From CAVDWX01 sp963612735 (GTDB lineage: Bacteria; Bacillota_I; Bacilli_A; RFN20; CAG-826): a stretch of DNA of 5,682 nt. The first letter of the stretch is position 1, and each line of letters opens with the position of its first letter. Below are positions 1-5,413 of the stretch, one piece after another. The stretch covers positions 1-5,682 of the forward strand of contig CAVDWX010000087.1 in the NCBI GenBank assembly GCA_963612735.1, written 5' to 3'. The notes beneath the pieces are model-generated. The model worked only from the letters and a program-made list of their open reading frames with translations, was not told the DNA's origin and searched no databases. The position numbers and the translations under genes are program-made.

Positions 1-218
1 ATTTCTTTGCTAGAAAAGGAAATAGATTATATTATGTTCAAGTAACAAATGATTTGAATGATGCACATACTAAAGCTAGAGAATATAGACCATTTTTCCT
101 CTTAAATGATCAAGTTCAAAAGATAATTATTGTTAATAAACCGATAAATGAAACTAAAGATAAATATGGTTTTAACGTAATGGGGGCTTCTTATTTCATG
201 CTTGAATTTATAAAGTAA
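1..218 (+). CDS. C-terminal part of an AAA ATPase with DUF4143 domain (partial, runs off left edge)
   Basis: The reading frame is open from the window edge (first full codon at 3) to a TAA at 216-218, giving about 71 residues. The segment FFARKGNRLYYVQV matches the usual end of AAA_14/DUF4143 proteins, where a restriction-nuclease-like fold carries a pattern such as F-A-x-K-G-x-x-x-YYIQV, then an acidic stretch, a conserved 'R-E' region and a final hydrophobic strand. Here these appear as NDLNDAHTKAREYRPF and KIIIVNKPIN. Members of the family are ATPases of unclear function, very common in accessory regions of gut Firmicutes and Bacteroidetes. The N-terminal P-loop part would lie left of the window, so I cannot tell whether the gene is intact. 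The short tail after the PIN strand (residues ETKDKYGFNV) differs from the usual YP-K-x-V-S-x-D ending. The assignment rests on remembered family patterns only. Confidence 0.7.
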   Translation, partial: FFARKGNRLYYVQVTNDLNDAHTKAREYRPFFLLNDQVQKIIIVNKPINETKDKYGFNVMGASYFMLEFIK

Positions 219-230
219 TATAGGAGAAAT

Positions 231-305
231 ACGCTTATTAGAAACGCTACTAAACAAGATGTTGAGGCGATTGTGGAAGCATTGAAACATTTTCTAATGG
301 TATAG
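231..305 (+). pseudogene. GNAT-type acetyltransferase remnant with lost start codon (ACG)
   Basis: Translation from ACG at 231 gives (T)LIRNATKQDVEAIVEALKHF and then a TAG at 303. The pattern L-I-R-x-A-T-x-x-D-V-E-A-I-V-E is the usual first beta strand and alpha helix of GNAT N-acetyltransferases (…IRxATxxDxxAIxxI…). An AGGAG at 222-226 sits just upstream at the right place for a start codon, but the codon there is ACG where ATG would be expected, suggesting a point mutation. After about 21 family-like residues the frame ends, and nothing GNAT-like (for example the Q/R-x-x-G-x-G/A acetyl-CoA loop) follows in any plus-strand frame. I read it as the 5' scrap of a deleted gene that followed the DUF4143 gene at a 12-bp distance. 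A chance match of 20 residues is possible. Confidence 0.45.
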
Positions 306-384
306 TGATATCAAGTTTTTGGTATACATTATTTTTTTGCTCTTAGCACGAGAATAGATATTCTTAGATAAATAAAGAACAAAG

Positions 385-416
385 CAAAAGAACCCCGTCA
401 CAACGAGGTGCTTTTG
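385..416. terminator. Hairpin, probable bidirectional intrinsic terminator
   Basis: ACCCCGT (392-398) pairs with ACGAGGT (403-409) around a CACA loop with one C-A mismatch. The stem is extended outward by CAAAAG (385-390) against CTTTTG (411-416). The plus-strand side continues as CTTTTGTGTT and the minus-strand side as TCTTTTGCTTTG, so it could end transcripts from both sides: the remnants at 1-305 on plus and the fragment at 435-548 on minus. Confidence 0.55.
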
Positions 417-434
417 TGTTATAAATATGCAGGT

Positions 435-548
435 TTATTTATGTGAATTGTCATATTCTCGGCGGATATCCTTTAGATGACCATTCGGAATGAAAACTTT
501 TGCTTTGGATAGGTAATGATAAGTGAGACCACCAACTCTTGCACTTTT
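435..548 (-). pseudogene. C-terminal fragment of an unrecognised protein
   Basis: On the minus strand a frame ending at TAA (437-435) reads SARVGGLTYHYLSKAKVF followed by IPNGHLKDIRREYDNSHK. The composition looks like real protein: mixed charged and hydrophobic residues, Gly and Pro placed as in turns, and codons richer in G and C than the surrounding DNA. The frame stays open upstream to about 629 but has no ATG, and upstream of about 548 it turns into low-complexity Ile/Leu/Tyr/Lys. It therefore seems to be the 3' end of a gene whose body is gone. The terminator-like hairpin at 385-416 follows 18 bp after the stop codon, which fits a former gene end. I do not recognise the family. Confidence 0.35.
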
Positions 549-572
549 TAGTAAAATATAAAGGATAGTTAA

Positions 573-812
573 ATATATTTTTATCAATTCAGCAATGTAT
601 TGATAAATGTATCGATAAATGTTTCTATAAATTTAAGTGAGACCAAAACATTAGTGTTTAATATTATAAAAAACCATGAGTTTATTAATAAAAATAAGAT
701 TGCAAAAATGATTGATAAATCAGAAAATGACTGTTCAAAGAACGATAACTTTACTTTGTCTATTTCTTTCATTTCAAAGAAGTTTAAAAACATCATAACA
801 ATCTCCCTGTAG
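573..812 (+). pseudogene. Remnant of the C-terminal linker and winged helix of an AlbA_2-type ATPase
   Basis: The frame is open from 573 to a TAG at 810-812. It reads INVSINVSINLSETKTLVFN, then a helix-turn-helix-like stretch IIKNHEFINKNKIAKMIDKSEN. Proteins with the AlbA_2 (divergent AAA, Schlafen-like) domain often carry a short repeated linker of the INVSINVSIN kind and then a winged helix reading roughly LSETExxVLxLIKxNxxITxxEIAExLxxS. The match stops after DKSEN; the rest (SKNDNFTLSISFISKKF) is not family-like. The recognition helix and wing are lost, no ATG fits (a TTG at 600 is the only plausible start), and no ribosome binding site is seen. I take it as a broken 3' end. The match is from memory and the stretch is low in complexity, so confidence is moderate to low. 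Confidence 0.38.
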
Positions 813-879
813 TGGACGCGATTTTGATTACTCTTTTCTTTTCCTTCATTTATAATTAAAAAAGGAAACAAAGAAAATA
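813..879 (+). promoter_or_regulatory. Promoter region of the flavodoxin-ferredoxin gene
   Basis: A perfect TATAAT lies at 851-856. No good -35 is found: TTGATT at 824-829 is 21 bp away, and the 17-bp position reads TTACTC. The predicted transcript would begin near 863, leaving a leader of about 17 nt. The only Shine-Dalgarno-like run is AAAGGA (861-866), 13 bp from the ATG at 880, which is long. Either the start is weak or a longer transcript from upstream is used. Confidence 0.4.
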
Positions 880-1767
880 ATGAAAATAATTCTTCTATAT
901 TATACTGGCACTAATAATACAGCTTATCTTTCTCATGAATTAAAAAAGAAATGGGAGGGTGAGCACGATGTTACTTTATATAAGGTTTATGATGAAACAT
1001 TCAAAAAAGTTGATTTATCGACGTATGACATCGTTGGCATTGGTTATCCTATTTATGCTTTTAATGTTCCTTCTTACTTTCTTAAATTTTTAAAGAAGCA
1101 AGACTTTCCTCGAGATAAAAAATATTTTATTTATAAAAATAGCGGAGAAACGCTTCATTTAAATGATGCTTCTTCTCTTTCAATCATCAAATTATTAAAA
1201 AAACAAGGAATATGCGTAAATAATGAATATCATTTCCCGATGCCTTATAACATTATTTTCCGTTTTAAAGATGATCTGATCAAAGAAATGTTAACTAAAA
1301 ATGATAAGCTCTTAGATATCTTATCTTATGAAGTGATGAATAATGTTTCTCACATATCTAAATATAAGATGGGCCATAAGATAGTAACTCAATTATTAAA
1401 AATACAATATATCGCTGGTCCGATTAATTCTTGGCTATATCACGTTAATAAGAAAAAATGTTCTTTATGCGGATTATGTATTAAAAATTGCCCAGTTCAT
1501 AATATTTATCTTAAAAATGGCAAAATTAGATTCCATCATCACTGCTTAATGTGTATGAGATGCTCTTTATATTGTCCAAAAGACGCTTTCTTTATCGGCT
1601 TTTTAGAGCCTTGGAAAGTGAATAAACCTTATGATTTTAAAATGATCAATAATATGGTTATAAATGAACCAGTCATTACTAATAAGACCAAGGGTTTCTT
1701 TAAATGCTATTACGCTACATTCCAATATATCGATAAAAGATACGAAGAAATTGCTAAATCTTTATAA
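880..1767 (+). CDS. EFR1-family flavodoxin-ferredoxin fusion protein
   Basis: The 295-residue protein joins an N-terminal flavodoxin-like domain (about 1-160) to a C-terminal pair of [4Fe-4S] sites (about 190-240). The FMN phosphate loop is visible as YYTGTNNT (7-14), and a second flavodoxin landmark is GIGYPIYAFNVP (53-64). The cluster ligands are C194, C197, C200 and C204 (CxxCxxCxxxCP) and C222, C225, C228 and C232 (same spacing), the standard 2x[4Fe-4S] ferredoxin arrangement. Length and order match the EFR1 family of Firmicutes, soluble cytoplasmic electron carriers whose partners are mostly unknown. The start at 880 is chosen because MKIILLYYTGT begins exactly where flavodoxins begin. 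All cluster cysteines and the phosphate loop are intact, so it should be functional. It lies 152 bp upstream of the feo operon on the same strand, with no clear terminator between. A link to Fe2+ supply or ferric reduction is possible but is inference from position only. Confidence 0.88.
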   Translation: MKIILLYYTGTNNTAYLSHELKKKWEGEHDVTLYKVYDETFKKVDLSTYDIVGIGYPIYAFNVPSYFLKFLKKQDFPRDKKYFIYKNSGETLHLNDASSLSIIKLLKKQGICVNNEYHFPMPYNIIFRFKDDLIKEMLTKNDKLLDILSYEVMNNVSHISKYKMGHKIVTQLLKIQYIAGPINSWLYHVNKKKCSLCGLCIKNCPVHNIYLKNGKIRFHHHCLMCMRCSLYCPKDAFFIGFLEPWKVNKPYDFKMINNMVINEPVITNKTKGFFKCYYATFQYIDKRYEEIAKSL

Positions 1768-1818
1768 TGTTATTTTTCTTCTCATTATCGAGATAAATTT
1801 TATTATTTGTTCAATTAT

Positions 1819-1836
1819 AGTTAGTTAACGCTAACT
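1819..1836. promoter_or_regulatory. Upstream metal-repressor-like operator (box 1)
   Basis: This is an 18-bp inverted repeat: AGTTAG, six bases, CTAACT. It ends 6 bp before the -35 hexamer of the feo promoter. The TTAG…CTAA half-sites resemble operators of the DtxR/IdeR/MntR family, whose consensus contains TTAGGTTAG and CTAACCTAA. It shares 14 of 18 positions with the box at 1878-1895. The binding protein is not in the window. Confidence 0.6.
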
Positions 1837-1842
1837 TTGTTC

Positions 1843-1870
1843 TTGACACGTTTTAAGTGCTGAATAAAAT
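1843..1870 (+). promoter_or_regulatory. Promoter of the feo operon
   Basis: A perfect -35 TTGACA (1843-1848) is followed after 16 bp by TAAAAT (1865-1870, five of six bases of the -10 consensus). Transcription would start near 1877, directly at the second operator-like repeat. This gives a leader of about 43 nt before the first FeoA gene. Confidence 0.65.
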
Positions 1871-1877
1871 ATTATAT

Positions 1878-1895
1878 GGTTAGTTATATCTAACT
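1878..1895. promoter_or_regulatory. Downstream metal-repressor-like operator (box 2)
   Basis: GTTAG (1879-1883) and CTAAC (1890-1894) form an inverted repeat with a 6-bp spacer, beginning at about +2 of the predicted transcript. It is the sister copy of box 1 (14 of 18 identical), with centres 59 bp apart. A repressor bound here would block initiation or clearance. Together the two boxes bracket the promoter. Confidence 0.6.
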
Positions 1896-1919
1896 AGAAC
1901 ATCTTAGGAGGCAAACGAT

Positions 1920-2132
1920 ATGTTATTAATATACGCACCAGAAAACCAAGAATTAAAAATAATTAAAATTTTGGCTACTGACAAATTAAAAAAACATTTA
2001 GCGGATTTAGGAATATTGCCTAACGCTAAAATTACCTTGCTCAATTCCACTAACGGTAATGTTATTTGTTTAGTCAAGGAAGGTAGATTAGCGTTAGATA
2101 ATGATACGGCCTCTAAGATTCTGGTCGCATAG
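1920..2132 (+). CDS. feoA: FeoA domain protein, first copy
   Basis: This 70-residue protein is one FeoA (SH3-like barrel) domain, a small cytoplasmic partner of the FeoB Fe2+ transporter. The family pattern is visible in the middle: KLKKHLADLGILPNAKITLL (about 22-41), the equivalent of L-x-x-R-L-x-x-L-G-I-x-P-G-x-x-I. After it come a shortened beta hairpin NSTNGNVICLVKEG and the closing strand LALDNDTASKILV, where the usual form is LR…A..I.V. It is shorter and more divergent than the second copy and lacks the G-D-P-I loop. The start is supported by AGGAGG at 1906-1911, 8 bp upstream. It is the first gene of the operon and is followed after 14 bp by the second FeoA gene. Whether both copies act on FeoB or one has a separate role cannot be read from sequence. 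Confidence 0.85.
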   Translation: MLLIYAPENQELKIIKILATDKLKKHLADLGILPNAKITLLNSTNGNVICLVKEGRLALDNDTASKILVA

Positions 2133-2146
2133 GAAGGAAGGAATTT

Positions 2147-2386
2147 ATGCTTAAAAGACTAGATGAAATGAAAATAGGCGAGACTGGCCTAATTAAGAAA
2201 GTCAATGGAGAAGGTAAACTCCGAAGACGTTTATTTGATATGGGAGTCACTCAGGGTGCGACAGTGTTTTTACAAAAGAAAGCTCCATTAGGCGATCCTA
2301 TTGAAATTACCATTCGTAATTATGAATTAACGCTACGAAAAACCGAAGCGGCATTAGTGGAAGTAGAAGTGGAGGAAGTTAAATAA
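2147..2386 (+). CDS. feoA: FeoA domain protein, second copy
   Basis: This 79-residue protein is a canonical FeoA. It begins with LDEMKIGETGLIKKVNGEG, then has GKLRRRLFDMGVTQGATVFL (about 22-41), the loop KAPLGDPIEITIRNYELTLR and the final strand TEAALVEVEVEEV. The RRRLFDMG and PLGDPIEI elements are the strongest family signatures, and length is typical. A purine-rich binding site AGGAAGGAAGG (2131-2141) begins inside the stop codon of the first copy and lies 5 bp before the ATG. The stop is only 1 bp before the FeoB start codon, so FeoA and FeoB are very probably translationally coupled, as expected for partners needed in fixed ratio. The C-terminal tail is unusually acidic (VEVEVEEVK). Confidence 0.93.
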   Translation: MLKRLDEMKIGETGLIKKVNGEGKLRRRLFDMGVTQGATVFLQKKAPLGDPIEITIRNYELTLRKTEAALVEVEVEEVK

Positions 2387-2387
2387 G

Positions 2388-4751
2388 ATGAAGACATTTG
2401 CGCTCATTGGCAATCCTAACTGTGGAAAAACCACTTTATTCAATTCTTTGACTGGTAGTACCGCTCACGTGGGTAACTGGCCTGGAGTTACCGTCGATAA
2501 AAAAGAAGGCATCTATAAGAAATTAAAAGAAAAGATTGCCATTATCGATTTACCAGGTATTTATTCTTTATCACCTTATACTAACGAAGAAATTATTTCC
2601 CGTAATTATATTCTTGATGAGAATCCAGCTTGCGTCATCAATATTATTGACGCTACTAACCTAGAAAGAAACCTCTATTTAACAACACAAGTGATGGAAA
2701 TGGATATTCCGCTGGTCATTGCTTTAAATATGATGGATGAAGTTTCTAAACGTGGAGAAAGCATTGATCCTAAAGAATTAGAGAAACGACTTGGTATTCC
2801 AGTGGTGGCTATTTCAGCTTTAAAAGAAGAAAACCTCGATAAATTGATGGAGAAAGCTTATAAAGCATCGCTTGAAAGAAGAGAAGGAACATCGATTATT
2901 GGACAAAAAGATTTGCTCCATTTGATTAAAGATGTAACAATTGCTTTTAAGGGAATGAATATTCCTCATCCATTATTTCACGCTATTAAATTAGTGGAAA
3001 AAGATGAACTAGAAGTCAAAGAACATCCAGATGTCCTTAACATGGTCACTGAATTTGAAAAAACGTTCAACGACGAAACATTTGGAAATGATTTTGAAGC
3101 TCTCGTCGCAGATGCACGTTATCAATATATTTCTAAGAATTTTTCTAACGTTGTTAAAAAGCCAGTTCATGAAGTCAGCGTTGATAATAAAGATAAGGTT
3201 TTAACAAAAAGTGATAAAATCGACCGAGTTTTAACGAATAAATGGGCTGGAATTCCTATTTTCTTAGTAATCTTATTTTTGATTTTCCATTTAACATTTT
3301 CGGAAAATTTATTCTACTTTGGTGGACTATTCAAAAATGTTGAACCTTGTTTTGCTGGTTCACCTTATGAAGGCTTATTCTACACTAGTGATGGGATCAA
3401 CTCGCCTGGTGTAATATTTGCTAATTTATTTAACAATACTTTTGATTTAATTACTGATTCAATAAGAAACGGAATGAGCGGCTTACCTGATAGTGCATCG
3501 TGGTTAAGAGATTTTGTCTGCGATGGCGTTTTAGCGGGTTTATTCGCTGTTCTTGGTTTCTTGCCTCAAATTTTAGTTTTATTCTTGTTCTTCGCTATTA
3601 TGGAAGATACCGGCTATATGGCTCGTGTTGCTTTCATCTTAGATAGAATGTTTAGAAAATTTGGTTTATCAGGAAGAGCTTTTATCCCAATGATTATGGG
3701 ATTTGGTTGCTCGGTTCCGGCGATGATTAATACTCGTACTTTAGCGGACGATAAAGAAAGAACCGCGACGATTAGAGTAATTCCATTTTTCTCATGCGGC
3801 GCAAAATTACCAATTCTTACCGCTATCGCGGGAGGTATGGTGACAGCTTTTGGATTTAAAAATCCTGATTTAATCACCTATTCTATGTACTTAGTGGGAG
3901 TTATTGCTGCAATATTATGTGTTCTTCTTATGAGAAATACATCTTTAAGAGGCGATCCAACTCCATTCATAATGGAATTACCTGCCTATCACTGGCCACA
4001 ATTTAAAGCCTTAATGATTCATCTTTGGGATAAAGCTAAACACTTCGTGAAGAAAGCGTTTACGATCATTCTAGCTTCGACCATTTTAATTTGGTTACTT
4101 ACTTATATCGGTTGGAACTGGAAACCTGTTGAATTGATGGAGGATTCAATCCTTGCTTCAATTGGACAATTCTTACAACCAATTTTTACTCCTCTTGGCT
4201 TTGGTAGTCAACTCAATGCCTTTGGTTGGGTGTTTGCGGTTGCAGTTATTACTGGTCTTATCGCTAAAGAAAATGTTATTGCTACATTCTTCTTATTATC
4301 GACAGTCATCGTTAATGCTGTGAATAGTGGTTCTCTTGTTTCATCTGACTTAGCATTTATGGAAGCTATCAAAGAAATTGAAACCGCTATTGCAGCCGGG
4401 GAAGCTACTGAAAGTGGAGTTGCTGAATCCGTTGTTATGATATTGGGGACAGGAATTACTTCTGCTGGTTGCATCTCCTTCATCGCCTTTAATATGCTTA
4501 CTATTCCTTGCTTTGCAGCATGTGCAACCGCGAGAGGTGAACTTCCAAAAGGACAATTTAAATGGACGGTCTTATTCTGGCTTGCCGCATCATATGTTGG
4601 AAGTGCTATCATCTATGTTTTCTTATCGATGTTTGCTAAATCGACATTACCTTGGGCTATTCCAACCTTTGCTGGCATCCTTCTTTTAGCGGCTCTAACT
4701 GTATGCGCTATCATATATTGGAATAAGAAACATCCACGCGCTGCTTTATAA
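2388..4751 (+). CDS. feoB: FeoB ferrous iron transporter, GTPase-permease
   Basis: This 787-residue protein is a full-length FeoB, the inner-membrane Fe2+ importer. The N-terminal G domain has G1 GNPNCGKT (8-15), the switch I region VGNWPGVTVDKKEG (28-41), G3 DLPG (54-57), G4 NMMD (114-117) and G5 SAL (143-145). A helical guanine-dissociation-inhibitor-like region and linker (about 165-280) lead to the membrane part. There, hydrophobic segments start near 287 and include both Gate modules: MEDTGYMARVAFILD (405-419) with GFGCSVPA (438-445), and FFSCGAKLPI (467-476), then later ITGLIAKENV (621-630) and MLTIPCFAACAT (703-714). The cysteines at 441, 470 and 708 occupy positions known to be conserved in FeoB pores. 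No FeoC follows. A GGAGG at 2371-2375 inside feoA lies 12 bp upstream, so initiation probably relies on coupling to the FeoA stop. Nothing suggests a frameshift or lost motif. Confidence 0.97.
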   Translation: MKTFALIGNPNCGKTTLFNSLTGSTAHVGNWPGVTVDKKEGIYKKLKEKIAIIDLPGIYSLSPYTNEEIISRNYILDENPACVINIIDATNLERNLYLTTQVMEMDIPLVIALNMMDEVSKRGESIDPKELEKRLGIPVVAISALKEENLDKLMEKAYKASLERREGTSIIGQKDLLHLIKDVTIAFKGMNIPHPLFHAIKLVEKDELEVKEHPDVLNMVTEFEKTFNDETFGNDFEALVADARYQYISKNFSNVVKKPVHEVSVDNKDKVLTKSDKIDRVLTNKWAGIPIFLVILFLIFHLTFSENLFYFGGLFKNVEPCFAGSPYEGLFYTSDGINSPGVIFANLFNNTFDLITDSIRNGMSGLPDSASWLRDFVCDGVLAGLFAVLGFLPQILVLFLFFAIMEDTGYMARVAFILDRMFRKFGLSGRAFIPMIMGFGCSVPAMINTRTLADDKERTATIRVIPFFSCGAKLPILTAIAGGMVTAFGFKNPDLITYSMYLVGVIAAILCVLLMRNTSLRGDPTPFIMELPAYHWPQFKALMIHLWDKAKHFVKKAFTIILASTILIWLLTYIGWNWKPVELMEDSILASIGQFLQPIFTPLGFGSQLNAFGWVFAVAVITGLIAKENVIATFFLLSTVIVNAVNSGSLVSSDLAFMEAIKEIETAIAAGEATESGVAESVVMILGTGITSAGCISFIAFNMLTIPCFAACATARGELPKGQFKWTVLFWLAASYVGSAIIYVFLSMFAKSTLPWAIPTFAGILLLAALTVCAIIYWNKKHPRAAL

Positions 4752-4756
4752 TTAAT

Positions 4757-5206
4757 ATGATCTATATTTCAGAAGCTGGTATTGTTGCCGTTCAAGTTGT
4801 TGCTATTACCGCAGTAATCATCTTCTTTGGAGTGTTGATTGGCATTTATATATATAAAAAAATACATCACCTTCCAACGGGAGGATGTAGTGATTGCCAC
4901 AAGAGTTCAAAAAAGCTTCTCAAGGAATATAGAAAAAGATATGGAGTTAATAAAATGAAAGAAATGGTCTTAAAAGTTGATGGGATGAAATGCGGAATGT
5001 GTGAGTCTCATGTCAATGATAAAGTTCGACGCCTTAAAGGGGTTAAAAAAGTCAATTCTAATCACACTACTGGAATTGTTACTATTGTTACTGATTATCC
5101 TAATTTTGAATTAATAAAAAAAGCGATTGAAGAAGAAGGATATAAAGTACTGAGTGAAGAAACTTATGATGTAAAAACGACCCTCTTTGGTTATAAAAGA
5201 ATTTAA
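4757..5206 (+). CDS. FeoB-associated Cys-rich membrane segment fused to an HMA metal-binding domain
   Basis: This 149-residue protein has two parts. Residues 1-66 resemble the small FeoB-associated proteins found after feoB in Firmicutes: one transmembrane segment (about 10-33), then a basic cytoplasmic stretch YKKIHHLPTGG with a Cys pair CSDC (44-47). Residues 67-133 are a heavy-metal-associated fold with the ligand loop GMKCGMC (76-82, ligands C79 and C82), KGVKKV (94-99) and EEEGYKV (125-131), the beta-alpha-beta pattern of CopZ and of P-type ATPase N-domains. The usual FeoB-associated protein ends after its short Cys-rich tail, so the fusion is unusual. It begins 5 bp after the feoB stop with no evident Shine-Dalgarno site, implying coupled translation. 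By position it may accept or buffer metal at the FeoB exit; that role is inference. HMA domains more often bind Cu+ than Fe2+. Confidence 0.85.
   Translation: MIYISEAGIVAVQVVAITAVIIFFGVLIGIYIYKKIHHLPTGGCSDCHKSSKKLLKEYRKRYGVNKMKEMVLKVDGMKCGMCESHVNDKVRRLKGVKKVNSNHTTGIVTIVTDYPNFELIKKAIEEEGYKVLSEETYDVKTTLFGYKRI
4943..4957 (+). promoter_or_regulatory. Possible internal ribosome binding site and ATG before the HMA domain
   Basis: GGAG (4943-4946) is followed after 8 bp by an in-frame ATG (4955-4957, codon 67), exactly at the junction between the membrane part and the HMA domain. Use of this start would give a soluble 83-residue HMA protein of CopZ size. The main start at 4757 has no comparable site. 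Confidence 0.4.
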
Positions 5207-5225
5207 CACAATCATCCTTATAATT

Positions 5226-5254
5226 AAGTCTAGATCACCATCTAGGCTTTTTTA
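5226..5254 (+). terminator. Intrinsic terminator of the feo operon
   Basis: AAGTCTAGAT (5226-5235) pairs with ATCTAGGCTT (5240-5249) around a CACC loop, with one T-G pair, and a run of T follows to 5253. It begins 20 bp after the stop codon of the last feo-operon gene, which makes 1877 to about 5253 a single transcription unit. Confidence 0.85.
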
Positions 5255-5353
5255 TAGGTTTGATATCAAATCATTATTAAATTTATTTAATATTAAGATC
5301 TCTTAATATAAATATTAAGTCATATTTCTTAAACATTATTTTCAACTTTTTTA
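5255..5353. other. Gene-free AT-rich spacer with clustered palindromes
   Basis: No ORF with a ribosome binding site is seen. TTTGATATCAAA (5259-5270) is a perfect 12-bp palindrome. ATATTAAGA (5290-5298) faces TCTTAATAT (5301-5309) across two bases, and AATATTAAG (5289-5297) recurs at 5311-5319. A promoter for the unit at 5388-5682 should lie here. The best guess is TTGATA (5260-5265) with a weak -10 near 5283-5289, but I see no convincing hexamer pair. In DNA this AT-rich, short palindromes also arise by chance. Confidence 0.4.
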
Positions 5354-5379
5354 GAAAAAATAGGCATTTTATTGCCTAT
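5354..5379 (-). terminator. Minus-strand intrinsic terminator-like hairpin
   Basis: ATAGGCA (5360-5366) and TGCCTAT (5373-5379) form a 7-bp stem with a 6-base loop. Read on the minus strand the stem is followed directly by six T (complement of 5354-5360 region) and then CT. A minus-strand transcript crossing the small-ORF unit would end here. If the plus transcript starts upstream, the same hairpin would cap its 5' leader. Confidence 0.55.
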
Positions 5380-5387
5380 ATATTAAT

Positions 5388-5413
5388 AGGAGGATGTTTT
5401 ATGACATCTTCTT
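5388..5413 (+). promoter_or_regulatory. Hairpin burying the leader ORF's ribosome binding site, start codon in the loop
   Basis: Bases 5388-5397 (AGGAGGATGT) can pair fully with 5404-5413 (ACATCTTCTT), two of the ten pairs being G-U. The six-base loop TTTATG contains the ATG at 5401. The whole Shine-Dalgarno sequence AGGAGG is inside the stem. This would keep translation of the leader ORF low until the structure is opened. Confidence 0.6.

Noticed and set aside
102..290. Minus-strand frame of 62 residues
   Set aside because: It lies opposite the DUF4143 end and the GNAT remnant, and its translation is low-complexity Phe/Ile/Tyr/Asn.
584..871. Minus-strand frame of 95 residues, with an AGGGAG 7 bp before two ATG codons at 796-791
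   Set aside because: The translation is low-complexity Phe/Ile/Leu and shares its bases with the plus-strand INVSINVSIN/winged-helix remnant, which looks more like real protein. I treat it as an AT-rich shadow, though the good ribosome binding site means a small membrane peptide cannot be fully excluded.
1768..1800. Terminator after the flavodoxin-ferredoxin gene
   Set aside because: TTATC/GATAA would leave a two-base loop and there is no following T run, so it is not a plausible intrinsic terminator.
3614..4612. Minus-strand frames opposite feoB (3614-3877, 4208-4612, 4350-4556)
   Set aside because: They are mirror frames of the conserved FeoB membrane domain and have no independent support.
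5388..5400. Riboswitch in the 5' leader of the small-ORF unit or of feo
   Set aside because: No conserved aptamer core that I know is visible. The leader pairings are explained by local hairpins, and the feo leader is only about 43 nt.
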